Source of the DNA: JANLUX01 sp031366005
GTDB taxonomy: Bacteria; Bacteroidota; Bacteroidia; AKYH767-A; OLB10
Assembly: GCA_031366005.1 (NCBI GenBank)
Contig: JANLZB010000050.1
Location: 1-14,697, forward strand
Reading direction: 5' to 3'
Length of the DNA stretch: 14,697 nt
Part shown: piece by piece, positions 7,263 through 14,007 of the stretch
Layout: each line of letters opens with the position of its first letter
Position numbering within the stretch: the first letter of the stretch is position 1
Program-made: the position numbers and the translations under genes
Notes under the pieces: model-generated
The model's database searches: none
What the model was told of the DNA's origin: nothing
Seen by the model: only the letters and a program-made list of their open reading frames with translations

Positions 7263-8306
7263 CTACTTACTTCTCTTCAACGAAAAACTAAATGTAGTTC
7301 CTTTCCTAATTTCACTGTTTACACTAATAGTTTGCTGATGTGCTTCTAAAATATGTTTAACGATGGCAAGACCTAACCCTGTACCTCCTTGCTCGCGTGA
7401 ACGGCTTTTGTCAACCCTGTAGAAACGTTCGAACAAGCGTGGCAAGTGTCCTTTCTCAATTCCAATTCCATTGTCTTCTACATCTACAATAACATGCTCG
7501 CCTGAATACTGATAACGGATTTCAGTTTGTCCATCTCGCTTACCATACTTGATAGAATTTACAATCAAGTTTACCAATACCTGGCGGATTAAATCTTTAT
7601 CAGCATACACATAACATTTCTCATCACTGTGTTTCAGGATCAGTTTAACATTTCGTTCTTTCGCCTGCAGTTCGAGCGACTCAATTACATCCTGCGCAAG
7701 ATCACCGATATCGAATGTGCGCGGTTCAATGATGAGATCACCTGCTTCAAGCCGTGAAATAGATTCCAGATCATCTACAATATTTATTAAGCGATCAATA
7801 CTGCGACTTGCTTTTTGTAAATACAACATGTTCACATCACGGTCATCAATTCCCCCATCAATTAATGTATGCACATAACCTTGTGTACTGAAAATTGGAG
7901 TTTTTAATTCATGCGAAACATTGGATAGAAATTCCCTGCGATAATTTTCTATTTGTTTGAGATGATCAATTTCTTCACGTGATTCATTGCTCCAGTCAAT
8001 TAAAATTTTATTAATGCTTTCAGCAATATCATCACCACTTCCGCTAAGCTCTCTTAATGGTTGTGACGGATTACGCAATTTAACAATGCTTTTATAAATG
8101 CGATCAAAATGTTTTTCAAAATGTTTTTTATAAACTGAATGAAGCACTAAATAGCTACATAAAAAAGTAATTGTCAGAATGGAGATATATAGAATACCGC
8201 TGAATGAATGTTGAACAAAATAAAAAACAACAGTCGTTATCACACTCACCAAAAAAGTGATGAGAAGTGATGCGTTGATAACAACTCTGGATTGACGGGA
8301 AATCAT
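7263..8306 (-). CDS. Sensor histidine kinase (PhoR-like architecture)
   Basis: A 347-residue membrane kinase from the ATG at 8304-8306. An upstream TTG would add 19 residues, but those are encoded by the TTTGCA-word repeat and are rejected. Two membrane segments lie near residues 8-28 and 34-54 with almost no extracytoplasmic loop, so it probably senses within the membrane or through partners. After a linker come the H-box SNVSHELKTP with phosphorylatable His132, the N-box LVNLIVNSIKYG, G1-box EDNGIGIEKG, F-box LFERFYRV and G2-box GGTGLGLAIVK. The set is complete. It lies downstream of its response regulator and would phosphorylate it. The pair resembles PhoR/PhoB in domain layout, but no phosphate genes are nearby, so the stimulus is unknown. 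Confidence 0.93.
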   Translation of the reverse strand: MISRQSRVVINASLLITFLVSVITTVVFYFVQHSFSGILYISILTITFLCSYLVLHSVYKKHFEKHFDRIYKSIVKLRNPSQPLRELSGSGDDIAESINKILIDWSNESREEIDHLKQIENYRREFLSNVSHELKTPIFSTQGYVHTLIDGGIDDRDVNMLYLQKASRSIDRLINIVDDLESISRLEAGDLIIEPRTFDIGDLAQDVIESLELQAKERNVKLILKHSDEKCYVYADKDLIRQVLVNLIVNSIKYGKRDGQTEIRYQYSGEHVIVDVEDNGIGIEKGHLPRLFERFYRVDKSRSREQGGTGLGLAIVKHILEAHQQTISVNSEIRKGTTFSFSLKRSK

Positions 8307-8310
8307 TTTG

Positions 8311-8366
8311 TAGTTTGCAGTTTGCAAGTTTTCAGTTTGCAAACTGCCATTTGCAAATTGCAAACT
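8311..8366. repeat. TTTGCA-word array between response regulator and kinase
   Basis: Six or so TTTGCA/TGCAAA words fill the gap between the two genes, centred on the perfect 14-bp palindrome CAGTTTGCAAACTG at 8333-8346. The ends are also complementary (AGTTTGCA at 8312-8319 with TGCAAACT at 8359-8366). It starts 11 nt after the regulator stop and ends 4 nt before the kinase ATG. It could form a hairpin in the bicistronic mRNA and it creates a false in-frame extension of the kinase. Confidence 0.75.
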
Positions 8367-8377
8367 CCTTCACAAAA

Positions 8378-9067
8378 TTACTGATCAAACTTATATCCAA
8401 TTCCTTTAATCGTTTTTATAGAATCATCACCGAGTTTCTCACGAATTTTTCTCACATGCACATCTATCGTACGATCACCCACAATAATGTCTGTACCCCA
8501 CACACGTGCAAGAATATCTTCGCGTGTAAAAACTTTTCCGGGTTTGGAAGTAAGTAAAGCAAGCAATTCAAATTCTTTCCGCGGAAGCGCTATGGATTCT
8601 TCTTTCTTATAAACAAGATAACGATCACGATCAATTTTTAAATCACCAATAGTAAGAACCGTTGCATCATTTGTTTCACTCTGACCATTCACTCTTCGCA
8701 GCAACGCTTTAACACGGCTTATTAATATTCTTGGTTTGATTGGTTTGGTGATGTAATCATCTGCTCCAACATCAAAGCCTGCTATCTGCGAGTATTCCTC
8801 ATTGCGTGCAGTGAGAAAAGTGATGATGGTATTTTTCAACTCCGGAATTTCGCGCAGGTGACGACACGCTTCGATACCATCCATCACCGGCATCATGATA
8901 TCAAGAATAATTAATTCCGGTTTTTCCCTGCGTGCAATTTCAATAGCTTCCTTTCCATTCTTCGCTGTGAAAACTTTATAACCTTCCTTCCGGAGATTAT
9001 ATTCCATAAACTCGAGGATATCCGGTTCATCATCTACCAGTAAAATTTTCGCTACGTATTGCATCAC
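8378..9067 (-). CDS. OmpR/PhoB-family response regulator
   Basis: A 229-residue two-domain regulator. The receiver domain (about 6-125) has the acidic pair in LLVDDE (D12, D13), phospho-acceptor Asp56 in ILDIMMP, Thr86 in TFLTAR and Lys108 in YITKP, all canonical. The winged-helix DNA-binding domain (about 134-228) has the expected features, including the RKEFELLALL helix, TREDILARVWG, and DRTIDVHVRKIREKLG ending in IKGIGYKF. By family knowledge it binds tandem 11-bp-spaced half-sites as a dimer once phosphorylated. It is the first gene of a two-gene unit with the kinase downstream. The start is ATG at 9065-9067; the second Met would also serve. A pair of 8-bp direct repeats 11 bp apart in its leader may be an autoregulatory site. 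Confidence 0.95.
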   Translation of the reverse strand: MMQYVAKILLVDDEPDILEFMEYNLRKEGYKVFTAKNGKEAIEIARREKPELIILDIMMPVMDGIEACRHLREIPELKNTIITFLTARNEEYSQIAGFDVGADDYITKPIKPRILISRVKALLRRVNGQSETNDATVLTIGDLKIDRDRYLVYKKEESIALPRKEFELLALLTSKPGKVFTREDILARVWGTDIIVGDRTIDVHVRKIREKLGDDSIKTIKGIGYKFDQ

Positions 9068-9093
9068 TTTATATTTCTACAAAATTGATTTTG

Positions 9094-9112
9094 AATTGTT
9101 ATGAAATTGTTA
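9094..9112 (-). promoter_or_regulatory. Possible operator: direct repeats with 11-bp period
   Basis: AATTGTTA occurs at 9094-9101 and again at 9105-9112, exactly 11 bp apart (TAACAATT read on the gene strand). Tandem half-sites with that period are what OmpR/PhoB-family regulators bind. The position, between the probable transcription start (about 9137) and the ATG, would suit repression of its own operon. With AT-rich DNA, chance cannot be excluded. Confidence 0.35.
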
Positions 9113-9143
9113 CGCAAGTATTAACGCAATCATATTATTGAAG

Positions 9144-9151
9144 CAAAGTTA
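9144..9151 (-). promoter_or_regulatory. -7 box upstream of the response regulator
   Basis: The minus strand reads TAACTTTG, the same octamer as in front of the ABC and STM3941 genes. The nearest TTTTG-like -33 candidate (9175-9179) is about 23 nt away, slightly too far. It implies a leader of about 70 nt. Confidence 0.4.
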
Positions 9152-9180
9152 GCAAGGAACTTTACCATTTGTAGCAAAAC

Positions 9181-9209
9181 TTGTGGTGGTTAGATTCTTA
9201 GTATTTTTG
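9181..9209 (+). promoter_or_regulatory. Promoter of the RelBE-like pair
   Basis: TTG at 9181-9183 and TATTTTTG at 9202-9209 are separated by 18 nt, matching the Bacteroidota TTG / TAnnTTTG pattern. The start of transcription would be near 9216, 20 nt before the antitoxin ATG at 9236. Confidence 0.55.
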
Positions 9210-9235
9210 TTTGTGAATATAAAATCAATTTAAAA

Positions 9236-9445
9236 ATGAAACATATAGTTGAAATTGACGATAGGAATAGTACGGGAAGACACCTTCTCAATCTTATAAA
9301 ATCACTTTCAAAGAAAAATTCAGGGATTGACTTTTTATCAGAGGAAGATAAAGAAGACGCAGATTTGATAAAAGAAATTAAAAATGGTGCCAAAAGTGGA
9401 ATTGCAAATAAACATACTGTTTTAAAAAAATTAGGGATTAAATGA
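9236..9445 (+). CDS. Putative antitoxin of a RelBE-like pair
   Basis: A 69-residue, highly charged protein with a short N-terminal strand (KHIVEIDD), a helix around 14-26 and an acidic middle (EEDKEDADLIKEI). I recognise it by size, charge and position rather than by a strong domain motif: it is the first gene of a pair in which the second encodes a RelE/ParE-type toxin. Its TGA stop overlaps the toxin ATG in an ATGA arrangement (9442-9445), which implies translational coupling, the classic layout of type II systems. By analogy it should bind and neutralise the toxin and repress its own promoter. The residues just before the stop (VLKKLGIK) are basic, so the toxin-binding part is probably the acidic central helix. 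Confidence 0.72.
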   Translation: MKHIVEIDDRNSTGRHLLNLIKSLSKKNSGIDFLSEEDKEDADLIKEIKNGAKSGIANKHTVLKKLGIK

Positions 9446-9708
9446 ATGTTGAATTTACCCAAAAATTTGAAAAACAAATTGATTTGGTTAAAGATGCGTC
9501 ATTAAAGAATGAAATTGCTGAGGTTGTTAAATCTGTTATGAGTGCAGGCAAACTTTCAGAAATAGCCAACCTTAAAAAATTAAAAGGATACAAAACTGCT
9601 TTTAGAATTCGTACAGGGCATTACAGGATCGGAGTAATTCTGCACGACAAAACAATTTTCTTCTCGGCTTTTGCTCATAGAAAAGATATTTATAAAAAAT
9701 TTCCATAA
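9442..9708 (+). CDS. RelE/ParE-family toxin
   Basis: An 88-residue protein of typical toxin length. The N-terminal part is two helices (about 6-36); the C-terminal part is the RelE-type beta sheet: LKKLKGYKTAFRIRTGHYRIGV, here split as LKKLKGYKTA at 44-53 and FRIRTGHYRIG at 54-64, then IFFSAFAHRKDIYKKF at 72-87. Arg55, Arg57, Arg62, His79, Arg80 and Tyr84 are in positions where the fold carries basic or aromatic functional residues. By family knowledge such proteins are either ribosome-dependent mRNA endonucleases (RelE/HigB) or gyrase poisons (ParE); the sequence does not decide which. It is translationally coupled to the antitoxin. The pair lies between the two-component genes and the division gene, with no visible mobile-element ends. 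Confidence 0.85.
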   Translation: MNVEFTQKFEKQIDLVKDASLKNEIAEVVKSVMSAGKLSEIANLKKLKGYKTAFRIRTGHYRIGVILHDKTIFFSAFAHRKDIYKKFP

Positions 9709-9804
9709 AAAGTCTGATTTATGAAATGAACAATCTGTTATTGAAAAATTTTTATCTTTAAAATAACTCTGTACGAAATCACGTTTACCTTTACAAAAAT
9801 TTAA

Positions 9805-10125
9805 ATGAAACGCATTCCCTCATGGCTCAAAAATAAATACGTCCTCAGCCTCATTGTGTTTTTTGTGTGGATGATGTTTTTCGACCGTAATGATTTTATT
9901 TCTCAATACAGTTATCGCCAGGATTTAAAAAAACTGGAAACCGACAAGGAATATTATCAAAAGGAAATAGAGCAGAACAAAAAAGATTACCAGGAATTAA
10001 TGAGCGATCCTAAGCATCTCGAAAAATTTGCACGTGAACGTTACCTGATGAAAAAAGATAACGAGGATATTTTTCTAATTGTGTATGATCAGCCGAAGAA
10101 GAAAGATCATTTTTTTTCTGAGTGA
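9805..10125 (+). CDS. FtsB/DivIC-type septum formation initiator protein
   Basis: A 106-residue bitopic membrane protein. A short basic cytoplasmic end (KRIPSWLKNK) precedes one membrane segment (about 12-26), then a periplasmic coiled coil (about 35-67, rich in Lys, Glu, Gln) and the family's C-terminal motif around LEKFARERYLMKKDNEDIF at 72-90. By family knowledge it forms the FtsB-FtsL-FtsQ (DivIC) complex that licenses septal peptidoglycan synthesis by FtsW/FtsI at the division site. It is a stand-alone gene, starting 96 nt after the toxin and converging with the broken WG-repeat gene. Only near-matches to the -7 consensus (TATCTTTA, TACCTTTA) precede it. The gene ends with TGA. Confidence 0.9.
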   Translation: MKRIPSWLKNKYVLSLIVFFVWMMFFDRNDFISQYSYRQDLKKLETDKEYYQKEIEQNKKDYQELMSDPKHLEKFARERYLMKKDNEDIFLIVYDQPKKKDHFFSE

Positions 10126-10156
10126 GGTAATAGTTCCACTTATTAATTAAATAGAA

Positions 10157-11561
10157 TTATTTTTTTGAATCGTAAAAAAATTCAACTCCATCTGCTGAAA
10201 AATATTCGAATCGTTGATTGATATGAACTTCATAAAAGCCATTTCCTAAATCTCGTATAGTGTCATATTTTGGTTTCAAAACTTCTTTGCCGCTAGAATT
10301 TACCATTCCATACTTTCCACTTATTTCTCCAGGTTCAGGATCAATTTGTACCATACTATAATCAGTTTTAAACCACCTACTGAATAATAAATGAATGGAA
10401 CAATTTCTTTTCCATTACTATCTATAACACCTGCTTTCCCGTTAAGCTTAGCGAACATTCTATTTCCAAGAGTATCAGCCCAACCGAACATTGAATAGTT
10501 GGGCTTATCGAATTTATTCTTGAAAGTAAAAGGGTATTTAATGGGAATCAAAATATTATTTAGAGTATCGATTACGCCATACAAACTATCCTTTGAAACT
10601 AAAAATCCATGAGGAGCAAACGAACATGGTTTTTTGTGGAAAAGTTCTACCTCACTGAGAGTTTGATAAACGGGGGGATATCTAAGAAAGTTTTTGTGCT
10701 GAACACTCCGTATTTCCCGTCCTTTCTAATAATAAATTTATTATTTGTTGAAGCGGAAGTAAGTGTGTCAAATTCAAAAGGTAAAACTTTTATAAAATTA
10801 TGATCAAGGATTGACCATCGGGAATTCTTTTCAATAAAAAATAAGTTGTCCAAAACAAAAAAATTATCATAAACTACTTGCAATATTTCTTTGCCAAAAC
10901 TCTTACTTAATCCCATGTGACCATTAGCAAATAGTGTCAATGTATCGTTACTAAAAATCTCAATTCTATCATATATTGGTGGAATAAGTTCTTCTCCCGA
11001 TTTACTAATGCAACCCATTTTGTCATTCTTCTTAATATATATTAACTCTTTAAAAACGGCTCCTTCTTTCACAGTATTACCAAAATAAATTAAATCATAA
11101 GGAAGTTTTTTAATCAATTTTCCATCTGTATTTATTAGAAAATATTCATCTGATTTTTGTGCTATAACATAACTATTATTTATATCAGTGATATAATCAT
11201 AAATTAGAGGAATAACCACATTATAGTTTTTGTCGGTATATCCAAATGTTCCTCTACCTATTATTCGGAACATCTTATATTGAGGTAAATATTGCGAATT
11301 GGAATATTTTGGTTTTGGCATGTACTCTCCCTTCCTATTTATTAATGCCATTGTATCATTCAATTTAACTCCTGCCGTATCATTTGAAAAAAAACTTGCC
11401 GATTTATATTTAGGTTCAATAATTATTTTACCGGTTCTATCTGCGTACCCGTACAAGAAATCTTTTCTATAGGGTAATAAATCAAATGATTGCCCGTTGA
11501 CATTATTTATTAAACTGAAAAAACTTATTAATATCGTAAAGAACCTAAGATAGTTTTTCAT
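10157..11561 (-). pseudogene. Exported WG-repeat protein with two frameshifts
   Basis: The 5' part (11561-10647, 304 codons) encodes a Sec signal peptide (residues 1-23, ending NNVNG before Q24) and several WG-type repeats, seen as GYADRTGKIIIEPKY, GYTDKNYNVVIPLIYDYI, MGCISKSGEELIPPIYD and GKYGVF. The frame then closes. The next frame continues at once with YQTLSEVELFHKKP and SLYGVIDTLNNILIPIKYP, GWADTLGNR and AGVIDSNGKEIVPFIYY. A third frame supplies GKYGMVNSSGKEVLKPKYD to a TAA at 10157. Restoring one base in the G6 run at 10672-10677 rejoins the first two frames as DIPPVYQ; a second missing base near 10375-10395 rejoins the rest. The intact protein would have about 468 residues. WG repeats form beta structures of generally unknown role. 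Either recent decay or sequence errors explain this; the homopolymer favours error or slippage for the first break. Confidence 0.85.
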
Positions 11562-11633
11562 TTTTTTATTCAGAACAATTAGAGTGATAAATCCATTAAT
11601 TGGCTTTATGAAACTTTATTAGAATATTATCCA

Positions 11634-11708
11634 TTATCCCTCATACAACCCAAAAACCCCACGCATCACATCAGCAATTTCTCCAAGAGTTGCATAAGCT
11701 TCTACTGC
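11634..11708 (-). pseudogene. Detached duplicate of the mutase 3' end (direct repeat copy 1)
   Basis: These 75 bp match the last 25 codons of the mutase gene (12439-12513) at 72 of 75 positions in the same orientation, offset by exactly 805 bp. The encoded 24 residues and the TAA stop are identical; the three differences are all third-position and silent. A weaker gapped match continues for about 20 bp to roughly 11730 before homology is lost, and an in-frame TGA closes the frame just beyond. There is no start codon, so it is a gene fragment. It marks the far side of the VapBC-like insertion. Confidence 0.93.
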
Positions 11709-11751
11709 ATAGGATGTCGCATTAGGTAACTTTCAACTTATTGATTTTGCT

Positions 11752-12117
11752 TCATTTTATAAATGGATCAATCAGTTTCAGTTGTTTAATATGCTTAAAA
11801 TCTAAAGTGTTGTGAGTTACCAATGGCATTTCAAAATGTAATGCAGTTGCTGCCATAAGTGCATCTCCCAGTTTCATCATTTTCTTTCTCCTCAAAAGAG
11901 TGGCAGACTGAATTATTTGAAAATTTATTTCAAGGATGTATGCAGCAGAAAAAAAATCTTCAAAATATTTTTTATCCTTTGCATTAAGTTTATCGTAACC
12001 TAATACTTCTAAGTAATTAATCCAGCAAACAACCGGATTATTCTTTTTGATAAATTCTCTTAATTGCTGAAAGCCTGGTTGGGCTGAGTAAATAATAATA
12101 TTACTGTCTAAAAGCAT
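11752..12117 (-). CDS. VapC-like PIN-domain toxin
   Basis: A 121-residue protein spanning a complete PIN domain. The conserved acidic centre is visible: Asp4 in LLDSN, Glu37 in NYLEVLG, Asp85 in KLGDALMAATAL, and the THNTLDF motif with Asn103 and Asp106. By family knowledge PIN toxins are Mg2+-dependent ribonucleases that cut initiator tRNA or rRNA; the target here is unknown. The ATG lies 3 nt after the antitoxin stop, so the two are coupled in one transcript. The gene ends with TGA at 11752-11754. The pair lies wholly inside the interval between the two copies of the mutase 3' end, which suggests it arrived as a unit. Confidence 0.88.
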   Translation of the reverse strand: MLLDSNIIIYSAQPGFQQLREFIKKNNPVVCWINYLEVLGYDKLNAKDKKYFEDFFSAAYILEINFQIIQSATLLRRKKMMKLGDALMAATALHFEMPLVTHNTLDFKHIKQLKLIDPFIK

Positions 12118-12120
12118 TGT

Positions 12121-12375
12121 TTAACGTTTGGGTAATTTCCGGTCTTCGCGTTGCTTGCGTTGCCAGTTTACAGGATCCTTTATAGATTTTAAATTGCCCT
12201 TAGCTGCAATTATTGAAAGTGCTTCAGCCATTTCTTCCCCATTTGATTTTTTCAGGCGCTTGGCAGACTTATTTGTTTGCTCGTTAACTGTGGCAGTAAT
12301 TCCCATTCGTTCACTTAGCATTTTTATTAACATTAAATCTGTTTCGTTGTTCGCACTCAGGGTTATTGTTTTCAT
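12121..12375 (-). CDS. VapB-like antitoxin
   Basis: An 84-residue protein, first in a two-gene unit with the PIN toxin. The N-terminal half has a strand (KTITLSANN) and a helix (ETDLMLIKMLSERMG), followed by a basic linker (KSAKRLKK) and a C-terminal tail rich in Lys, Arg and Trp (DPVNWQRKQREDRKLPKR). This is the usual layout of small Bacteroidota antitoxins partnered with PIN proteins, but I see no strong AbrB or RHH signature, so the class rests on position and size. It probably wraps the toxin with its C-terminal tail and may bind the AT-rich inverted repeat in its own promoter. ATG at 12373-12375, stop TAA. Confidence 0.75.
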   Translation of the reverse strand: MKTITLSANNETDLMLIKMLSERMGITATVNEQTNKSAKRLKKSNGEEMAEALSIIAAKGNLKSIKDPVNWQRKQREDRKLPKR

Positions 12376-12388
12376 ATAGAAATAAGAT

Positions 12389-12408
12389 ATTATATATACA
12401 AATATAAT
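12389..12408 (-). promoter_or_regulatory. Promoter with overlapping palindrome for the VapBC-like pair
   Basis: The minus strand carries TATATTTG (12406-12399), an exact TAnnTTTG match. It lies inside a 7-bp inverted repeat (ATTATAT at 12389-12395 with ATATAAT at 12402-12408). An operator overlapping the -7 box would fit autorepression by the antitoxin. No -33 element was found, and the region is very AT-rich. Confidence 0.4.
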
Positions 12409-12438
12409 GCAATCGAAGTGTAAATTTTAATAGAAATC

Positions 12439-12513
12439 TTATCCCTCATACAATCCAAAAACCCCACGCATTACATCAGCAATTTCTCCAAGCGTTGCAT
12501 AAGCTTCTACTGC
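12439..12513 (-). repeat. Mutase 3' end, direct repeat copy 2
   Basis: The functional copy of the 75-bp direct repeat, forming the last 24 codons and the TAA stop of the intact mutase gene. Its partner is at 11634-11708. The two enclose 730 bp that hold the whole VapBC-like pair and its promoter. Confidence 0.93.
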
Positions 12514-13995
12514 TGATAAAATATGCGGCATAAGATTGCTTCCCTCTTTTGCACTTTGTTCCAATGCTTTCAAAATAATTTGCACTTTAACATTATCACG
12601 TTCTGCTTTTACTTTCTTAATTTTTTCAATTTGCAGATTGCGAATGTTATCATCAACAGTAAAAAGATTTTCAAACGGAGGTTCTTCAACAGTAAACTTG
12701 TTTAAACCTACAATCACTTTTTCTCCAGTTTCAATTTCTCTTTGATAAGTGTAAGCGGATGCAGCAATTTCATTTTGAATAAATCCGGCTTCAATTGCAT
12801 TTACAGCACCACCCATTTCATCAATACGATGAATGTAATCCCAGGCCTTACGTTCCACTTCATTGGTTAACCACTCCACATAATAACTTCCACCAAGAGG
12901 ATCTACAGTTTGTGAAACACCGCTTTCATGCGCAACAATTTGTTGTGTGCGTAAAGCAATGCGTGCAGCTTCTTCGGTTGGCAATGCAAGTGCTTCATCA
13001 TAACCATTGGTGTGCAATGATTGCGTCCCACCCATCACCGCTGCTAAAGCTTGTACTGTAACGCGTGCAATATTGTTATGCGGTTGTTGTGCAGTTAATG
13101 TAGAGCCACCTGTTTGTGTATGGAAGCGTAACATTTGTGCACGGGCATCAGTTGCTCCTAATTCTTTTGTGATGGTTGCCCACATTCTGCGTGCAGCACG
13201 AAACTTTGCAACTTCTTCAAACAAATTATTATGTGCATTAAAAAAGAACGACATGCGTTTTGCAAACACATTTATATCCAATCCTTTTTCAAGAGCTGCT
13301 TTGAGATAGGCTTTTCCATCTGCAAGAGTAAATGCTAATTCCTGTACAGCATTTGCACCTGCTTCGCGGATGTGATAGCCACTCACAGAAATCGTATTCC
13401 ACTTTGGAACTTCTTTATTGCAGTATTCAAAAATATCGGTAATGATGCGCATGCTCGGCTTGGGTGGATAGATGTAAGTACCACGCGCTGCATACTCTTT
13501 CAGAATATCATTTTGTATTGTTCCTGAAATATTTTTTAAATCTGCTCCCTGTCTTTTTGCAAGTGCAATGTACATGCTCAATAAAATACCTGCAGTTGCA
13601 TTAATGGTCATTGATGTTGTGATCTTCCGTAACTCAATTCCACCAAAAAGAATTTCAATGTCCTGCAATGAATCAATCGCAACACCTGCCTTGCCAACTT
13701 CGCCTTCTGAAAGGGCGTGGTCAGAGTCATAACCAATTTGTGTAGGTAAATCAAATGCAACGGATAAACCGGTAGTCCCTTGATTTAATAAATAATGATA
13801 ACGCTCGTTACTTTCTTCAGCAGTAGAAAAACCAGCATACTGCCGCATCGTCCATTGCTTGCCGCGATACATATCAGGTTGAATTCCTCGCGTAAAGGGA
13901 AATTCTCCTGCATCTTCTTTTAAAGGAATCTGTTCTTTATAGATACGATCTATTTCAATTTCAGAATCGGTATGGATATTTTTTTCTTTAATCAT
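12439..13995 (-). CDS. Methylmalonyl-CoA mutase, large (catalytic) subunit
   Basis: A 518-residue acyl-CoA mutase barrel without the C-terminal cobalamin-binding domain found in one-chain MutB (over 700 residues). The B12 subunit must be encoded elsewhere. Residues that distinguish methylmalonyl-CoA mutase from isobutyryl-CoA mutase are present: Tyr53 in RQYAGFSTAEESN (equivalent to Tyr89 of the Propionibacterium enzyme), Arg171 in AARGTYIYPP (Arg207) and His208 in SGYHIREAGA (His244); their spacings match exactly. It should interconvert succinyl-CoA and (R)-methylmalonyl-CoA in the propionate pathway. The ATG at 13993-13995 is chosen; a TTG at 14013 would add six residues encoded inside an inverted repeat. 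The gene lies after the DUF7935-like gene on the same strand. Its last 75 bp are duplicated beyond the toxin cassette. Confidence 0.94.
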   Translation of the reverse strand: MIKEKNIHTDSEIEIDRIYKEQIPLKEDAGEFPFTRGIQPDMYRGKQWTMRQYAGFSTAEESNERYHYLLNQGTTGLSVAFDLPTQIGYDSDHALSEGEVGKAGVAIDSLQDIEILFGGIELRKITTSMTINATAGILLSMYIALAKRQGADLKNISGTIQNDILKEYAARGTYIYPPKPSMRIITDIFEYCNKEVPKWNTISVSGYHIREAGANAVQELAFTLADGKAYLKAALEKGLDINVFAKRMSFFFNAHNNLFEEVAKFRAARRMWATITKELGATDARAQMLRFHTQTGGSTLTAQQPHNNIARVTVQALAAVMGGTQSLHTNGYDEALALPTEEAARIALRTQQIVAHESGVSQTVDPLGGSYYVEWLTNEVERKAWDYIHRIDEMGGAVNAIEAGFIQNEIAASAYTYQREIETGEKVIVGLNKFTVEEPPFENLFTVDDNIRNLQIEKIKKVKAERDNVKVQIILKALEQSAKEGSNLMPHILSAVEAYATLGEIADVMRGVFGLYEG

Positions 13996-14007
13996 ATTTT
14001 TTATTTC

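Noticed and set aside
8307..8363. 19-residue N-terminal extension of the sensor kinase from a TTG
   Set aside because: It is encoded by the TTTGCA repeat words and lies before a better ATG that directly precedes the first membrane segment.
9190..9477. Leftward open frame of 95 residues overlapping the RelBE-like pair
   Set aside because: It is hydrophobic only because it is complementary to Lys/Glu/Asp-rich codons of the antitoxin; the rightward pair has a promoter, ATGA coupling and family resemblance.
10126..10156. Bidirectional terminator between the DivIC-type and WG-repeat genes
   Set aside because: The gap is AT-rich with a short T run, but no stem of convincing length was found.
12523..13309. 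Open frames on the plus strand opposite the mutase
   Set aside because: Antisense shadows of a conserved enzyme gene; their products are low-complexity with no family resemblance.
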